Shown: positions 24,575 to 34,707 of the stretch, piece by piece
Layout of the letters: each line of letters opens with the position of its first letter
Position numbering within the stretch: position 1 is the stretch's first letter
Notes under the pieces: model-generated
Database searches by the model: none
What the model was told of the DNA's origin: nothing
Seen by the model: only the letters and a program-made list of their open reading frames with translations
Made by a program: the position numbers and the translations under genes
From: Lachnospiraceae bacterium
GTDB lineage: Bacteria > Bacillota > Clostridia > Lachnospirales > Lachnospiraceae
Direction: 5' to 3'
Assembly (NCBI GenBank): GCA_021770785.1
Contig: JAETQH010000032.1
Location: forward strand, 30,004-94,003
Length of the DNA: 64,000 nt

Positions 24575-26848
24575 TCACTGTGTTCCTCTCACAAACCACT
24601 CCACCACCATCCGCTGCGCTTTTTTGTCATAATAAATATCCTGATATTCCGTTCCCGCTTTACTGGTACGACTCCCCAGCCACAAGCCCTCTTCCTTCCC
24701 GGCTTCCGTCACATATTTCTGTCTCCTGCCGTTCTCATAGCGTTCCCCTGCCAGCCCCAGTTCCTGTATCCTGCGGAAAATTTCTGCTCCCGATGTTTTT
24801 TTGACCTGCTCTCCTTCCCGGAGCTCGTTTAACCGTTCTGCCAGCTCCGGGGCAAGATACTTCTCCTCATAAGGAAACTTCCCTGCCTGCTCTCCGGTAA
24901 CGAAAAAATCTGTTTTCTCTATCTTCTGCCAATCCTTTCGTTTCTGCTTTCCTGTACCTCCACGGAGCTGCTCTACTTCTTCTAACGTTCCGAAATAAAA
25001 TTTTTCCTTTGTCCCCCCTGTAAGCCGTCTTATTTCTTCCAGAAAACGCTCTCCATATTTCACAAATTTATTTTCACCCACACCGCTTACCGCAAGCATT
25101 TCCTCTTTGGTGAGGGGCAGACGAATACACATGTCCACTAGCGTCTTATCGGAAAAAATGATGTAAGGAGGCATTCCCTCCTGTCTGGCGATTTCTGTAC
25201 GAAGCGTGCGCAGCTGTTCAAAAAATTCCAAACCTTTACTATTTAAAATATCCGATTTTCTTTTTCCCGCAGAAGAAATCTGACTTACAGAATGTTTTGG
25301 TTCCTCCTTTGGCTCTTTTAAAACAATCTTCTGGGTCCCCTGTAAAACTTCATCAGCTTTGTCTGTCAGCTTCAGCAGCGCATATTTATCCCGGGTGGAA
25401 ACCAGAAATCCATCTACTAGCATCTGGTTTATCAGCCGTTTTATTTTCTGTTCTCCCAAGTCTTTCAGGCTGCCAAAAGATTTGTAAGAAGAAACTCCAT
25501 ACTCTCTTAGTTTTGCCCTGTTGTCTCCCGCTAAAGTGCCGGCAATCACATTCACTCCATATCTCCCCCTCAGCTCCTTTACGCAGGAAATGATCGTCTC
25601 TGCCTCTGATGTCATATCAGCGGTAACAAATTCTTTTCGGCAATTAGAACAGTTTTCACAACACTCTGCGCCCTGTTCGCCAAAATAATTCAGGATATAT
25701 CTGCGCAGACAATTTGTTGTCAGGCAATAATAATTCATGCTGCGCAAACGCTCTGCATCCCTCTCACGGATATCCTCTAACTCTTCTTCTGTAAGTTCCG
25801 GATTCTCTTCTTTACTTTCCAGCAAAAACTGCGCAATCATTACATCTTGAGCAGAATATAATAAAATACACTCTGACGCCTCCCCGTCACGCCCGGCACG
25901 TCCTGCCTCCTGATAGTAATTTTCCAGGTTCTGCGGCATATTATAATGAATGACATAACGAACGTTTGATTTGTCGATTCCCATCCCAAAAGCATTGGTT
26001 GCCACCATGACAGGCATTTTATCAAAGACAAAGTCCTCCTGGTTCTGCCTGCGTTCTTCATTGGACAACCCTGCATGATATTTTGTCACCGCAATTCCTG
26101 CTGCCTCTATTTTTTCGTAGAGTGTGTCAACATTTTTTCTGGTAGAACAGTAAATAATTCCGCTTTCTTCTGTATGTTCCTTAAGATAATCCAGCACGTA
26201 CCCCGCCTTATTTTTCGGGATTTCCACCGCAAAAGAAAGATTTTTCCGGTCAAATCCTGTAACTAAAATCTCCGGCTGTTTTAAACCCAGCACGCAGGAA
26301 ATGTCCTCACGAACATTTTCCGTGGCTGTTGCGGTAAAGGCGCTTACAATGGGACGTGTCTTTAATTGCTTTAAAAACCGGACGATTTTTAAATAGCTTG
26401 GGCGGAAGTCCTGTCCCCACTGGGAAATACAGTGTGCTTCGTCCACAGTGAGCATGGAAATCTCCACCTGTGTGGCAAAGTGCAGAAACTCATAGGTTTC
26501 TAAGCGCTCCGGCGCAACGTAAATAATTTTATAACGGCCTTCTGCAGCAAGCTTCAATGCTTTCGTTATTTGATTTTCTGTCAGGGAACTATTGATATAT
26601 GCGGCGTGAATACCTGCCTGATTAAGGCTCTGGACCTGATCCTTCATCAGGGAGATAAGGGGTGATATCACAAGTGTAATACCGGGGAGCAGCAGCGCCG
26701 GAATTTGGTAACAGAGGGATTTTCCCGCTCCAGTGGGCATGATACCAAGTGCGTCCCTGCCCTCTAGTATGGCGTCTATGAGCTTTTCCTGCCCTTCCCG
26801 GAAGGTGTCATAGCCAAAATATTTTTTTAATGCTTCGTATTTGTTCAT
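24575..26848 (-). CDS. recQ: ATP-dependent DNA helicase RecQ
   Basis: Start at MNKYEALKKYFGYDTFREGQ after AGGAG; the track adds nine codons. It is a 757-residue SF2 helicase: motif I MPTGAGKSLCYQIPALLLPG, DEAH-type motif II LTVDEAHCISQWGQDFR, motif III SAFTATAT, motif VI QEAGRAGRDG. The RecQ zinc-binding region follows (CLRRYILNYFGEQGAECCENC), then a winged-helix RQC, an HRDC domain (LRTEIARQEGMPPYIIFSDK), and about 110 extra C-terminal residues. It unwinds DNA in recombination and repair. Confidence 0.96.
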   Translation of the reverse strand: MNKYEALKKYFGYDTFREGQEKLIDAILEGRDALGIMPTGAGKSLCYQIPALLLPGITLVISPLISLMKDQVQSLNQAGIHAAYINSSLTENQITKALKLAAEGRYKIIYVAPERLETYEFLHFATQVEISMLTVDEAHCISQWGQDFRPSYLKIVRFLKQLKTRPIVSAFTATATENVREDISCVLGLKQPEILVTGFDRKNLSFAVEIPKNKAGYVLDYLKEHTEESGIIYCSTRKNVDTLYEKIEAAGIAVTKYHAGLSNEERRQNQEDFVFDKMPVMVATNAFGMGIDKSNVRYVIHYNMPQNLENYYQEAGRAGRDGEASECILLYSAQDVMIAQFLLESKEENPELTEEELEDIRERDAERLRSMNYYCLTTNCLRRYILNYFGEQGAECCENCSNCRKEFVTADMTSEAETIISCVKELRGRYGVNVIAGTLAGDNRAKLREYGVSSYKSFGSLKDLGEQKIKRLINQMLVDGFLVSTRDKYALLKLTDKADEVLQGTQKIVLKEPKEEPKHSVSQISSAGKRKSDILNSKGLEFFEQLRTLRTEIARQEGMPPYIIFSDKTLVDMCIRLPLTKEEMLAVSGVGENKFVKYGERFLEEIRRLTGGTKEKFYFGTLEEVEQLRGGTGKQKRKDWQKIEKTDFFVTGEQAGKFPYEEKYLAPELAERLNELREGEQVKKTSGAEIFRRIQELGLAGERYENGRRQKYVTEAGKEEGLWLGSRTSKAGTEYQDIYYDKKAQRMVVEWFVRGTQ

Positions 26849-26988
26849 ATAACGTTTTCTCCTGTTGTATATCATCTGGTAACATTTGTTTCATTTTTGT
26901 CTTTTATAGTATCATATTTTCAGTGATTTTTCAAAAAGTGCCAGGAAATTGCAAACTGCTGAAAATAAAAGCAAAAATAACAAAACCA

Positions 26989-27018
26989 TTGGACAAAATA
27001 AATAGATAGATGTATAAT
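26989..27018 (+). promoter_or_regulatory. promoter of the chemoreceptor gene
   Basis: TTGGAC and TATAAT 18 bp apart, about 80 bases before the ATG. It looks like a sigma-A site; I saw no sigma-28 flagellar motif. Confidence 0.55.
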
Positions 27019-27099
27019 TTTAATAGTTATTTTAGTTATTTTTTTGTTCTAATTTAAAAAATTAGGAAACAAAATAAAAAAACAAGGAGAAAAAGTGCT

Positions 27100-28809
27100 A
27101 TGTTAAAAAAACTCAACAACCTACAAATCAGAGATCGGCTCACTAGGGCATTTGTTACAATTGCCTGCATGTTAACCGTTGTTTCAGCTGTCATATTGAT
27201 TGCAATGATTATCATGTCCCGGATTTATTCCTCAACCATTGTCAACTACGGTTTTGCACAGGGCGATATCGGAAGGGCTATGACATATTTTGCAGACACC
27301 CGTTCCGCGATGCGCGGTATCATTGGTTATGATGATCAAGATGCGATTGATACGCTTCTTGAAAACCGTAATTCTTATAAGGAAAACTTTACAAAAGAAT
27401 TCAATAATCTTGAATCTGCAATGGTCACACAAGAAAACAAAGTGTTATATAGTGACTTGAAAGCGAAGCTGGCTGATTACTGGGTGCTTGAGGAGGAAAT
27501 TGTCAATCAGGGGGCCACGACTGACCGTGAACAGTGCAAACTGGCGCAGGATAAAGCTCTTGGCGAACTTGCCCCCATGTACAACGAAATCTATGAGGAA
27601 CTGACACAGATTATGAACATTAAGGTGGAAAGAGGACAGGATGTTTCTAGTCTTCTTACCATGGTTATCATTGGTCTCACCGTGATTATTGTTGTTATCA
27701 TTACAGGCTCCATTATGTTTGCACTCAGACTTGGAAAAGGTATTGCCAACGGTATCGCCGAACCTTTGGATAAGCTGCGGGATCGACTGGATACTTTTGC
27801 AAAGGGTGATCTCTCGTCACCGTTCCCGGTAGTTGATACAAAAGATGAGCTTGCCGAGATGGCTTCTGTTACAACCACAATGGCTTCCACGTTGCAGTTT
27901 ATTATTAATGATGTGGGAAATATTCTGAATGCAATGGCAGCCGCTGACTTTACCGTCACAAGCGGTGATCATTCTAAATATATGGGCGACTTCGAGATGA
28001 TTCTCACCTCCATGAAGCAGCTGAAAATACAGATGGTTGATACCCTGCAGTCTGTCAGTGAGGCATCTGCACAGGTAAATGCAGGTGCAAGCAACATGGC
28101 TGATGCAGCACAAAGCCTTGCAGAGGGCGCAACCGATCAGGCGGGCTCTGTTGAGGAAATGCAGGCAACAATCACAACCATTTCCGATGACATCAAGACT
28201 ACTGCAAATCAGGCGGGCGATTCTTATAATCAGGCACGCACATATGCCGATGAGGCAGAACGCAGCCACAAAGAAATGAAGACAATGATGGAAGCAATGT
28301 CCCGCATCAATGATGCATCACAGCAGGTTGGTAACATCATATCCGAGATTGAGGACATCGCATCACAGACAAATCTGCTCTCCTTAAATGCTTCTATTGA
28401 AGCGGCAAGAGCCGGTGAAGCCGGAAGAGGATTTGCAGTCGTTGCGGATCAGATCCGACAGCTTGCTGAGCAAAGTGCAAATTCTGCGGCAGAGACCAGA
28501 ACATTAATTGAGACTTCCTTAAATGCAATTGCTGACGGAAGTAAGACCGTGGACATTGTAAATGAAGCTATTGACCGTGTTGTGGAAGGTATTGAAATTA
28601 TCGCAAAATCTTCCCAGTACATCAGCGAGATGGCCAGCGAACAGGCAGAAGCTATGAAACAGACCGAAATCGGCATCAGCCAGATTTCTGAAATTGTACA
28701 ATCCAATTCCGCAACCGCAGAGGAAACTTCTGCTACAAGCGAAGAACTTTCCGCACAGGCAACGACGTTAGATTCCCTGATTAGCAAGTTCCGGCTTCCG
28801 ACCATGTAA
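27100..28809 (+). CDS. methyl-accepting chemotaxis protein
   Basis: 569 residues. Transmembrane helix at 20-42, a helical periplasm-facing sensor (four-helix-bundle type) to about residue 185, second helix 186-208, HAMP 209-262 ([20 protein letters not shown]), and a signalling domain with the hairpin tip [20 protein letters not shown] and [18 protein letters not shown]. It lacks a C-terminal pentapeptide tether. RBS AAGGAG is nine bases before ATG. It is a single-gene unit ending in two hairpins. Confidence 0.95.
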   Translation: MLKKLNNLQIRDRLTRAFVTIACMLTVVSAVILIAMIIMSRIYSSTIVNYGFAQGDIGRAMTYFADTRSAMRGIIGYDDQDAIDTLLENRNSYKENFTKEFNNLESAMVTQENKVLYSDLKAKLADYWVLEEEIVNQGATTDREQCKLAQDKALGELAPMYNEIYEELTQIMNIKVERGQDVSSLLTMVIIGLTVIIVVIITGSIMFALRLGKGIANGIAEPLDKLRDRLDTFAKGDLSSPFPVVDTKDELAEMASVTTTMASTLQFIINDVGNILNAMAAADFTVTSGDHSKYMGDFEMILTSMKQLKIQMVDTLQSVSEASAQVNAGASNMADAAQSLAEGATDQAGSVEEMQATITTISDDIKTTANQAGDSYNQARTYADEAERSHKEMKTMMEAMSRINDASQQVGNIISEIEDIASQTNLLSLNASIEAARAGEAGRGFAVVADQIRQLAEQSANSAAETRTLIETSLNAIADGSKTVDIVNEAIDRVVEGIEIIAKSSQYISEMASEQAEAMKQTEIGISQISEIVQSNSATAEETSATSEELSAQATTLDSLISKFRLPTM

Positions 28810-28829
28810 TTGACGGTTATACATACATC

Positions 28830-28857
28830 AAGTAGGGAAGAGTCATCTTCCCTACTT
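28830..28857. terminator. terminator 1 after chemoreceptor gene
   Basis: Perfect 12-bp stem AAGTAGGGAAGA / TCTTCCCTACTT with a four-base loop, followed by GTTG. Confidence 0.75.
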
Positions 28858-28865
28858 GTTGCATC

Positions 28866-28901
28866 AGGTGCATGTTGCAATAGCAACGAATCACCTTTTT
28901 T
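28866..28901 (+). terminator. terminator 2 after chemoreceptor gene
   Basis: A bulged stem (AGGTG-cat-GTTGC / GCAAC-gaat-CACCT) followed directly by TTTTTT; a conventional plus-strand terminator that backs up the first hairpin. Confidence 0.7.
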
Positions 28902-28903
28902 CC

Positions 28904-30610
28904 TTATTCTCTAAACATAATCACCGATTTCTCTCCGGTTTTCGTACTAATTTCAAAGCTGTAATCCGACAAATCCGCTGTCAGCATCGCCTCACAGCCC
29001 TCTTTCTTCCACACAAAGCAAATTCCTGTGCCCTCTGCAGACACCGTAAATTCCGCATCAAATCCAAAGGCAGGGAAGCGACGGCGAAATTTCAGTAGCA
29101 TAAGCTGTTTTCTCACAACCTCCTTTTTCAATGCGGCTTTTGCCTCCGATAATTTTAGGCTGGTGCGGTTAATCTCCTTATGCCCTCCTGCACCTGCCCG
29201 TTTTACTGCCTCATAATCGTTGTTTCCTGCCAGAAGGTCTAAATACCATACCTGGGGTTTCCCCGGCATAAACAGCTGAAGCGCCCTTGCCAGCAGCAGT
29301 TTTCTGTCATTCTCCCCCAACGCACTGTAATATGTGGCATTAACCTGATAATAGACATTTTTCTGTCCGTGGAGGTTCTTTACCATGCCACCCCGGTCAA
29401 CCACGGTCCAAATCAGCTTTTCTATCCGTTCCTCCGGCAAAAGCCCTCTTAAATCCAGCAGTGGTATCCCGTCATGACACCCTAACATATTGACCACACG
29501 AATATCCTTTTCCCTTAACTCCGATGCCCAGGCTACGAGATATTTCCCCGAGCCGCTTTCTAATGCGTCAATCACCAGCCCCGGCAAAAAGAAATCATAA
29601 GTCATGTAGCCCTTTTGTGCCAGCTTTTCGTAAATTTTTTCACTGTAATCCGCATGAATTTCCGGCAAAAGCGAAAGCCCGTACCTGTCCGCCAGCTTCT
29701 GCACCTGTGCCAACAGTTCCCAGGTTCCCGGCTCATTTAAAAAATTTTTCTCTCCTGGTGCTTTCGGCGCATAGGCAAAAGCGTCTAACCGGATGATTTT
29801 CGCACCATACCCTGTCAGTTTCTTTAAGGTATCCTCATAGTATTCCCACACCTTGGGTGAACGGATATTTAAGTCCATCTGCCCTAAATATTTTGCATTA
29901 AATTCTAAAAATTCTGTCACTGTTTCCCGGCAGTTTTCATATGCAAAAAACTGCAGTTCCCGTACTAAAACTCCTTTTTCAAGCTGTCCGCAGATAAGCT
30001 CTGCCAGCTTCTCCGCCATTCCGTACTGCAGGTTTGTAATACGCATCATATCCTGCGCATCCGGCATTGGGTAACGGATTTCCTGATAAAATGTATTCCA
30101 GTAGGGCACTTTTTTCCCGTCCGGCAGCCTTACCATCAGGATTGGCAGCCCCGGCTTGCGGAAAAACATCTCTCTAATAAGCTCCGGCTCCGGTTCTATA
30201 TATCCTTCCGCTGTCATCTTTCCTTTTCCTTCCCAAAACTTGTTCCAGTCAATAAAAAAATCCCGGTACTCTGATTCTTCGCCCCACTTTAAAATATCCT
30301 GAAACTGTTTCGAGAGGACAGATGCATGGTTTAATACAAAATCCAGCTTCAAATCCATACCAAGGGCTTTTACTCTCTCTAAATCCTCCGGCTTTGCGTA
30401 TAATTGGTTCAGTTCATAATCTATGACAGAAAAGCCCCGGTCCAAATCCGAATGAAACAAACTCGGTAAAATATAAAAAGAGCAAAACGCCTCTTTTCCG
30501 CCGGTTTCCTCTAAAAATGCTACCATATCAGAAAGCGTTCCGCCGATACTGTCGGGATAAGCATTGAACATTGGCGCATTGTCCATCTTTCTCTTTTTGC
30601 TAGTCCCCAT
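28904..30610 (-). CDS. GH13_18 sucrose-phosphorylase-like enzyme
   Basis: 568 residues, last gene of the acid-sugar operon. The fold and motifs are those of GH13 subfamily 18: KIIRLDAFAYAPKAPGEKNF (nucleophile Asp), SLLPEIHADYSEK (acid/base Glu), NMLGCHDGIPLLDLRG, PGKPQVWYLDLLAGNNDYEA and GGHKEINRTSL. Characterised relatives phosphorolyse sucrose, sucrose 6-phosphate, glucosylglycerol or glucosylglycerate, giving glucose 1-phosphate. I therefore infer that an alpha-glucoside is cleaved by phosphate. No signal peptide, so cytoplasmic. The start overlaps the kinase gene by 11 bp; a later Met (MDNAPMFNAYPDS) is possible. Confidence 0.85.
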   Translation of the reverse strand: MGTSKKRKMDNAPMFNAYPDSIGGTLSDMVAFLEETGGKEAFCSFYILPSLFHSDLDRGFSVIDYELNQLYAKPEDLERVKALGMDLKLDFVLNHASVLSKQFQDILKWGEESEYRDFFIDWNKFWEGKGKMTAEGYIEPEPELIREMFFRKPGLPILMVRLPDGKKVPYWNTFYQEIRYPMPDAQDMMRITNLQYGMAEKLAELICGQLEKGVLVRELQFFAYENCRETVTEFLEFNAKYLGQMDLNIRSPKVWEYYEDTLKKLTGYGAKIIRLDAFAYAPKAPGEKNFLNEPGTWELLAQVQKLADRYGLSLLPEIHADYSEKIYEKLAQKGYMTYDFFLPGLVIDALESGSGKYLVAWASELREKDIRVVNMLGCHDGIPLLDLRGLLPEERIEKLIWTVVDRGGMVKNLHGQKNVYYQVNATYYSALGENDRKLLLARALQLFMPGKPQVWYLDLLAGNNDYEAVKRAGAGGHKEINRTSLKLSEAKAALKKEVVRKQLMLLKFRRRFPAFGFDAEFTVSAEGTGICFVWKKEGCEAMLTADLSDYSFEISTKTGEKSVIMFRE

Positions 30611-31589
30611 AGGACATTTCCTCTTTCTCCCTCATATTTTCCTTGTACTGTTCATAGCTCCACAATTCTCCTTCCTTTGAAAGTATAATCTTAGCCTTCT
30701 TTGCCTGCTGCTTTAATTCTTCCAGCTCGATTTCAAGCACTAGTGAGGTGAACGCGCTGTCCGTCTTTCCGTCCCGGCTGCGCTGCTTCCGATGGGTTAG
30801 AGTTTCCTCCGGGGTACTGTTTAAAAGCACCGGGATATCCACACCCTGATAAAAATCACTGTTCCCATGAGTCCATTCAATGAATAATAACCCGATTTCC
30901 GAAAAATCCACCTGCTGGAACCAGAGCTGTGTATCGTTCCGTCCCATACGTTTCAGCCAAATTTTCTCCACTCCCTGCTTAAACTGCCACACAATATGTT
31001 CCACTTCTGAAAAATTAATTTCCTCCGGCGTACCGAGATAACACTCTAAGCCTTCTCTTCCACCCTTCTGGTAGACGGAAAGCCACGGATAATTTTCAAT
31101 GTAAGCTTTATCCGCATCCTTTTCCTCTCCTTGGAGCTTCTGCAATATTGAAAACCTCTCTTCGGTGTAGCATTCCTCCTGTATCATGGCCCGAAGCCCA
31201 CTCTCCCGGAACATGTGCAGCCGCTCCGCATCGTTATACATGGGAATCCGTCTCGGATAATTATCGCCTGATAGGATATAGCTGCCAATCCCCGCCGTAT
31301 TAAAATAAAATGCCAGCAATGAGGCAATTTCAGACTTTCCTACCCCAGAGCCTCCACAGATGGCAATCACCGCCTTCTCCACCCTACACATTTCCAACAC
31401 TTGCGGCAGCTTCCCGCAAAGCTCCCGGAAAATAATCTGTGCCTTTCTGATATGCTCTGCACCAATGGAAATCCGGTCCCCCGGCATATCTCCCTGGGGA
31501 ATATGTTCCGGAAGCGCCGGAGGCTGCCAGCCGGACTGCAGCTTCTCCAGCTGGCTCTTTATGGCGTTTTTCTTATATGTGCACTCCAT
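30600..31589 (-). CDS. P-loop kinase-like protein of the acid-sugar operon
   Basis: 329 residues. A clear Walker A (AICGGSGVGKSEIASLL) at about residue 75 and a downstream Asp-rich segment (YILSGDNYPRRIP) recall uridine- or adenylylsulfate-kinase-like small-molecule kinases. QVDFSEIGLLFIEWTHGNSDF is probably the Walker B strand. About 70 residues precede the P-loop. I do not recognise the exact family. Position between a sialidase-like propeller and a GH13_18 enzyme suggests that it phosphorylates a product of these enzymes. It starts 3 bp after the sialidase-like gene. Confidence 0.75.
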   Translation of the reverse strand: MECTYKKNAIKSQLEKLQSGWQPPALPEHIPQGDMPGDRISIGAEHIRKAQIIFRELCGKLPQVLEMCRVEKAVIAICGGSGVGKSEIASLLAFYFNTAGIGSYILSGDNYPRRIPMYNDAERLHMFRESGLRAMIQEECYTEERFSILQKLQGEEKDADKAYIENYPWLSVYQKGGREGLECYLGTPEEINFSEVEHIVWQFKQGVEKIWLKRMGRNDTQLWFQQVDFSEIGLLFIEWTHGNSDFYQGVDIPVLLNSTPEETLTHRKQRSRDGKTDSAFTSLVLEIELEELKQQAKKAKIILSKEGELWSYEQYKENMREKEEMSYGD

Positions 31590-31592
31590 GTT

Positions 31593-32768
31593 TTACCTCC
31601 TTTGCCTTGGATACTCCGCAAGGTTCTCTGCACCGTAACAGATTTCTCTACCCCGGAGCCATTCCTCATCTACACAGACGTATTTGATATTTTTTCGTGT
31701 GCCCCAGCTGTAGGCAATATGCAGTTTCCCATCTACCCCCTGCATAATTACCGGATATTCATAACGCCTGTTGTTAATATCGTTATACCGTCCCTCAAAG
31801 CCTTCCCCCGGTTCCACCACACGGCGGAAATTCCAGGTAATTCCATCGTCCTCTGAGATTGCCGCCTCCACCGGGCATCGCTGTTGCGGCCAGACGGTTC
31901 TCTCTCTGTCATCATTGTAGCGCACCGGATTGTATACCATTGCCAGAGCGCCGCTGTTTAAACGGATGGCCGAAATACTGGAATTATTGTTGGGAAGCTC
32001 CGTACGGACGGGTTCCGTCCAGGTATCGCCATAGTCCCTTGACACGGAGCGGTAGATATTATCCGCAAAACGGCTGCGAAGTAAAGACACCAGCTCTCCC
32101 GGGCGCACCTCGATAATATTTGCATGGACTCTTCCGGCGCTTTCCGACATGGTTACCTCCCGCCAGTTTTTCCCTTCGTCCTCTGAAATCTGGACTACCG
32201 TAATATCGCTGCCGTTCCGTGACTCATCTGGGAAACAAATCCAGTTTCCAAACACAAATCTGCCGTTGGAAAGTACCTGTATTTTCTGTCGACAGAACGA
32301 ACCGGGGCGTGAAAACATTGTGACAGTCTCTCCCCAGGTTTCCCCGTTATCAAAGGATTTTTTGCAGCGGATTTCCGCTGTATACTGCAGGTTAAAAAAC
32401 AGCTGGTTCTCCGGCGTCTTAGAAACCTGTGCCGTATACATCAGCCAGATTTCCCTCTCAGATTTTAAAAAGAGGGAGGGGTTCTGTTCGCTCCGCAGCT
32501 CATCATCCGATACTTTGACGGGTTTGCTCCACTGGGATTCCTCCGCCTTTAACCGGGAAATTACAATGCTGATATCCGCATTGCCTTCATCCGAGCCGGC
32601 AAACCAAGCTGCTAAGATATCTCCGTTGGGCAGCTCCAACAAATCGACGGCATGACAGCTCTCAAAAGGTTCATTGGGAATCAACGCTTCCACCGTATCC
32701 CTTTCCCGGTTTCGGTACAGCTTCCCATCCGGCTTTACTGCCGACAGCTCTATATACTCTCTGCTCAT
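31593..32768 (-). CDS. cytoplasmic BNR/Asp-box sialidase-like beta-propeller
   Basis: 391 residues with at least four Asp boxes (SFDNGETW, SEDEGKNW, SRDYGDTW, SEDDGITW) spaced as propeller blades. PFESCHAVDLLELPNGDILA and WFAGSDEGNADISIVISR at the start match the BNR_2 exo-sialidase-like family. No signal peptide is present, unlike secreted sialidases, so it acts on imported substrate. Whether it is a true sialidase or cleaves another acidic glycoside cannot be told. It lies 15 bp after the permease gene in the operon. Confidence 0.83.
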   Translation of the reverse strand: MSREYIELSAVKPDGKLYRNRERDTVEALIPNEPFESCHAVDLLELPNGDILAAWFAGSDEGNADISIVISRLKAEESQWSKPVKVSDDELRSEQNPSLFLKSEREIWLMYTAQVSKTPENQLFFNLQYTAEIRCKKSFDNGETWGETVTMFSRPGSFCRQKIQVLSNGRFVFGNWICFPDESRNGSDITVVQISEDEGKNWREVTMSESAGRVHANIIEVRPGELVSLLRSRFADNIYRSVSRDYGDTWTEPVRTELPNNNSSISAIRLNSGALAMVYNPVRYNDDRERTVWPQQRCPVEAAISEDDGITWNFRRVVEPGEGFEGRYNDINNRRYEYPVIMQGVDGKLHIAYSWGTRKNIKYVCVDEEWLRGREICYGAENLAEYPRQRR

Positions 32769-32783
32769 TCATTCACCTTATTT

Positions 32784-33680
32784 TTAACCTTTCACGGAAC
32801 CTATCAGGATTCCTTTCTTAAAATATTTCTGTACAAACGGATAGACACAGAGAATGGGCAGCATAGCAATAACGATTGCTGCAGCTTTTAAATTCTCCTG
32901 ATTTAATGTCACACCGTTCACAATCGTATTGGAAAACGGGCTTTCCTGCGCTCCAATGATAACGCTTTTTAATACCTGCTGAATCGTTTTCTTCTCCGCT
33001 GTTTTTAAAAACATCTGCGGGATTAAATACTGATTCCAGATACTGACTGCATTAAATAACGCAATGGTGGCTATAATAGACTTTGAAATTGGTACATATA
33101 CATGCAGCATGGTTTTAAAATCCGTTGCTCCGTCCACGAATGCCGCCTCTTCTAGTTCTTTCGGCAGTCCTTCCAGAAAGGCTTTTGTAATAATCAGATA
33201 CTGTGTATTGATTGCGCCGGGGATAATCATCACCCAGATATTATCAATAAAACCCAGATTGCTGTACACAATATACTGTGGAATAATCCCCGCCTCGAAC
33301 ACCCAGGTAATAACAAACAACGTCATAATAAAGTAGCGCTGTTTTAACCTCGGTCTTGTAATGGCATAAGCTGTCATATACGTAAAAACCACCGCCACAG
33401 CTGTACCCGCTGCCGTATAAATAAAAGAATTTTTCATTCCCGTAAAAACATCAAACCGGGGATTCGTCAGCACATACCGGAAAGACTCCAGTTGGAAGCC
33501 CTTTGGGAAAAAGGTTACCTGTCCTCTGGTAAGATAAGTGCCGTCACTGGACGCAATAAAAAATATATACAAGAAAGGGCAAACACATAAAACGGCAATC
33601 AGCAAAAGTATCAACATATTTATGATGTCAAACGCACCGGTTCTCGACTTTTTCAGTCCTTTTTCCCTGCCTTGTTTCAT
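32784..33680 (-). CDS. carbohydrate ABC transporter permease (YtcP/LplC-like)
   Basis: 298 residues, six helices. The EAA loop reads ELEEAAFVDGATDFKTMLHVYVPISK, the docking site for the ATPase. The opening RTGAFDIINMLILLLIAVLCVCPFLYI and the C-terminal QKYFKKGILIGSVKG are typical of the YtcP/LplC branch of CUT1 importers. Its partner permease is immediately upstream; no ATPase gene is present, so a shared MsmK-type ATPase must be supplied elsewhere (family knowledge). Confidence 0.9.
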   Translation of the reverse strand: MKQGREKGLKKSRTGAFDIINMLILLLIAVLCVCPFLYIFFIASSDGTYLTRGQVTFFPKGFQLESFRYVLTNPRFDVFTGMKNSFIYTAAGTAVAVVFTYMTAYAITRPRLKQRYFIMTLFVITWVFEAGIIPQYIVYSNLGFIDNIWVMIIPGAINTQYLIITKAFLEGLPKELEEAAFVDGATDFKTMLHVYVPISKSIIATIALFNAVSIWNQYLIPQMFLKTAEKKTIQQVLKSVIIGAQESPFSNTIVNGVTLNQENLKAAAIVIAMLPILCVYPFVQKYFKKGILIGSVKG

Positions 33681-33701
33681 TGTAATTCACTCCTTTCCTT
33701 C

Positions 33702-34664
33702 TTAAAACAATCTAGTTTCTGCATATTTATCCGCTAGCTTATTGGCAATAATAACCAACAGGAACGCCAGCACTGATTTCACCAGATTGACCGCTGTACC
33801 ATAGCTATAATTGGGGAATCCCGCTGACTCAAAAGCAATCCTGTATACATAGGTCTGAATTACATCAGCCGTATTTGCATTACTAGAATTGTACATCAGC
33901 AAAATCCGGTCTGTATCCACGGTAAAAATATTTCCGATATTGATAATCAACATGGTTATCACCGAAGTGGAAATCCCCGGCAGTGTGATATGCCACATCT
34001 TTTTCCAGCGGTTTGCTCCGTCTACCTCAGCGGCCTCATAAAGTGCCGGATCAATGCCGGCAATGGAAGCCATATAGATAATGGCGGTGTAACCAAAGGT
34101 CTGCCATATCTGCAAGAATACATAGATTGGCCGGAACCACTCTGGTCTTGCCATAAAGTTAATGGATTCCCCTCCCAGTTTGTTGATAAGTACATTCACA
34201 ATGCCGGTAGAAGGGCTCAGCACTGTATACATAATGCTAACCATAACCGCCGCCGAAATAAAATACGGCAAAAAGCTCATGGACTGGATTGCATTTTTTA
34301 TCCTGTTTCTCTTTACTTCATTTAGAAACAGTGAAAACAGCACCGGTATCGGGAATACGCATACCACAGATAGAAAAGCAAGGATTACCGTATTTGAAAC
34401 AAGCTTAATCATATACTTATCCTGAAATATCTGTTTAAACCACTTAAGCCCTACCCAATCACTGCCCAAAATCCCCTTAAAAGCACTGAAATCCTCAAAG
34501 GCAATCAGCATTCCTCCTAATGGCCCTAACTTAAATAAAATCAGGCTGATAATTCCCGGCACCAAAAGCAGATACAGCTGCCAGTTTCTATGAATATCCC
34601 TTTTCATCCTGGTACCCACACTGTGTACGGGTACCAAGGAACCTTTTTTTCTTTTTCCTTTCAC
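33702..34664 (-). CDS. sugar ABC transporter permease (LplB-like)
   Basis: I choose a GTG start (VKGKRKKGSLVPVHSVGTR) just after AAAGGAAAAG; the track ORF extends 36 codons upstream without a ribosome site, and an internal ATG (MKRDIHRNWQLYLLLVPG) is another option. About 320 residues, six helices, EAA loop ALYEAAEVDGANRWKKMWHITLPG, C-terminal NKLADKYAETRLF. It is the first permease of the CUT1 importer and pairs with the one at 32784. Confidence 0.87.
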   Translation of the reverse strand: MKGKRKKGSLVPVHSVGTRMKRDIHRNWQLYLLLVPGIISLILFKLGPLGGMLIAFEDFSAFKGILGSDWVGLKWFKQIFQDKYMIKLVSNTVILAFLSVVCVFPIPVLFSLFLNEVKRNRIKNAIQSMSFLPYFISAAVMVSIMYTVLSPSTGIVNVLINKLGGESINFMARPEWFRPIYVFLQIWQTFGYTAIIYMASIAGIDPALYEAAEVDGANRWKKMWHITLPGISTSVITMLIINIGNIFTVDTDRILLMYNSSNANTADVIQTYVYRIAFESAGFPNYSYGTAVNLVKSVLAFLLVIIANKLADKYAETRLF

Positions 34665-34707
34665 GTTATCTTTTCCTTTCTGAGAAAGACATTGGAAATG
34701 GGATCCC

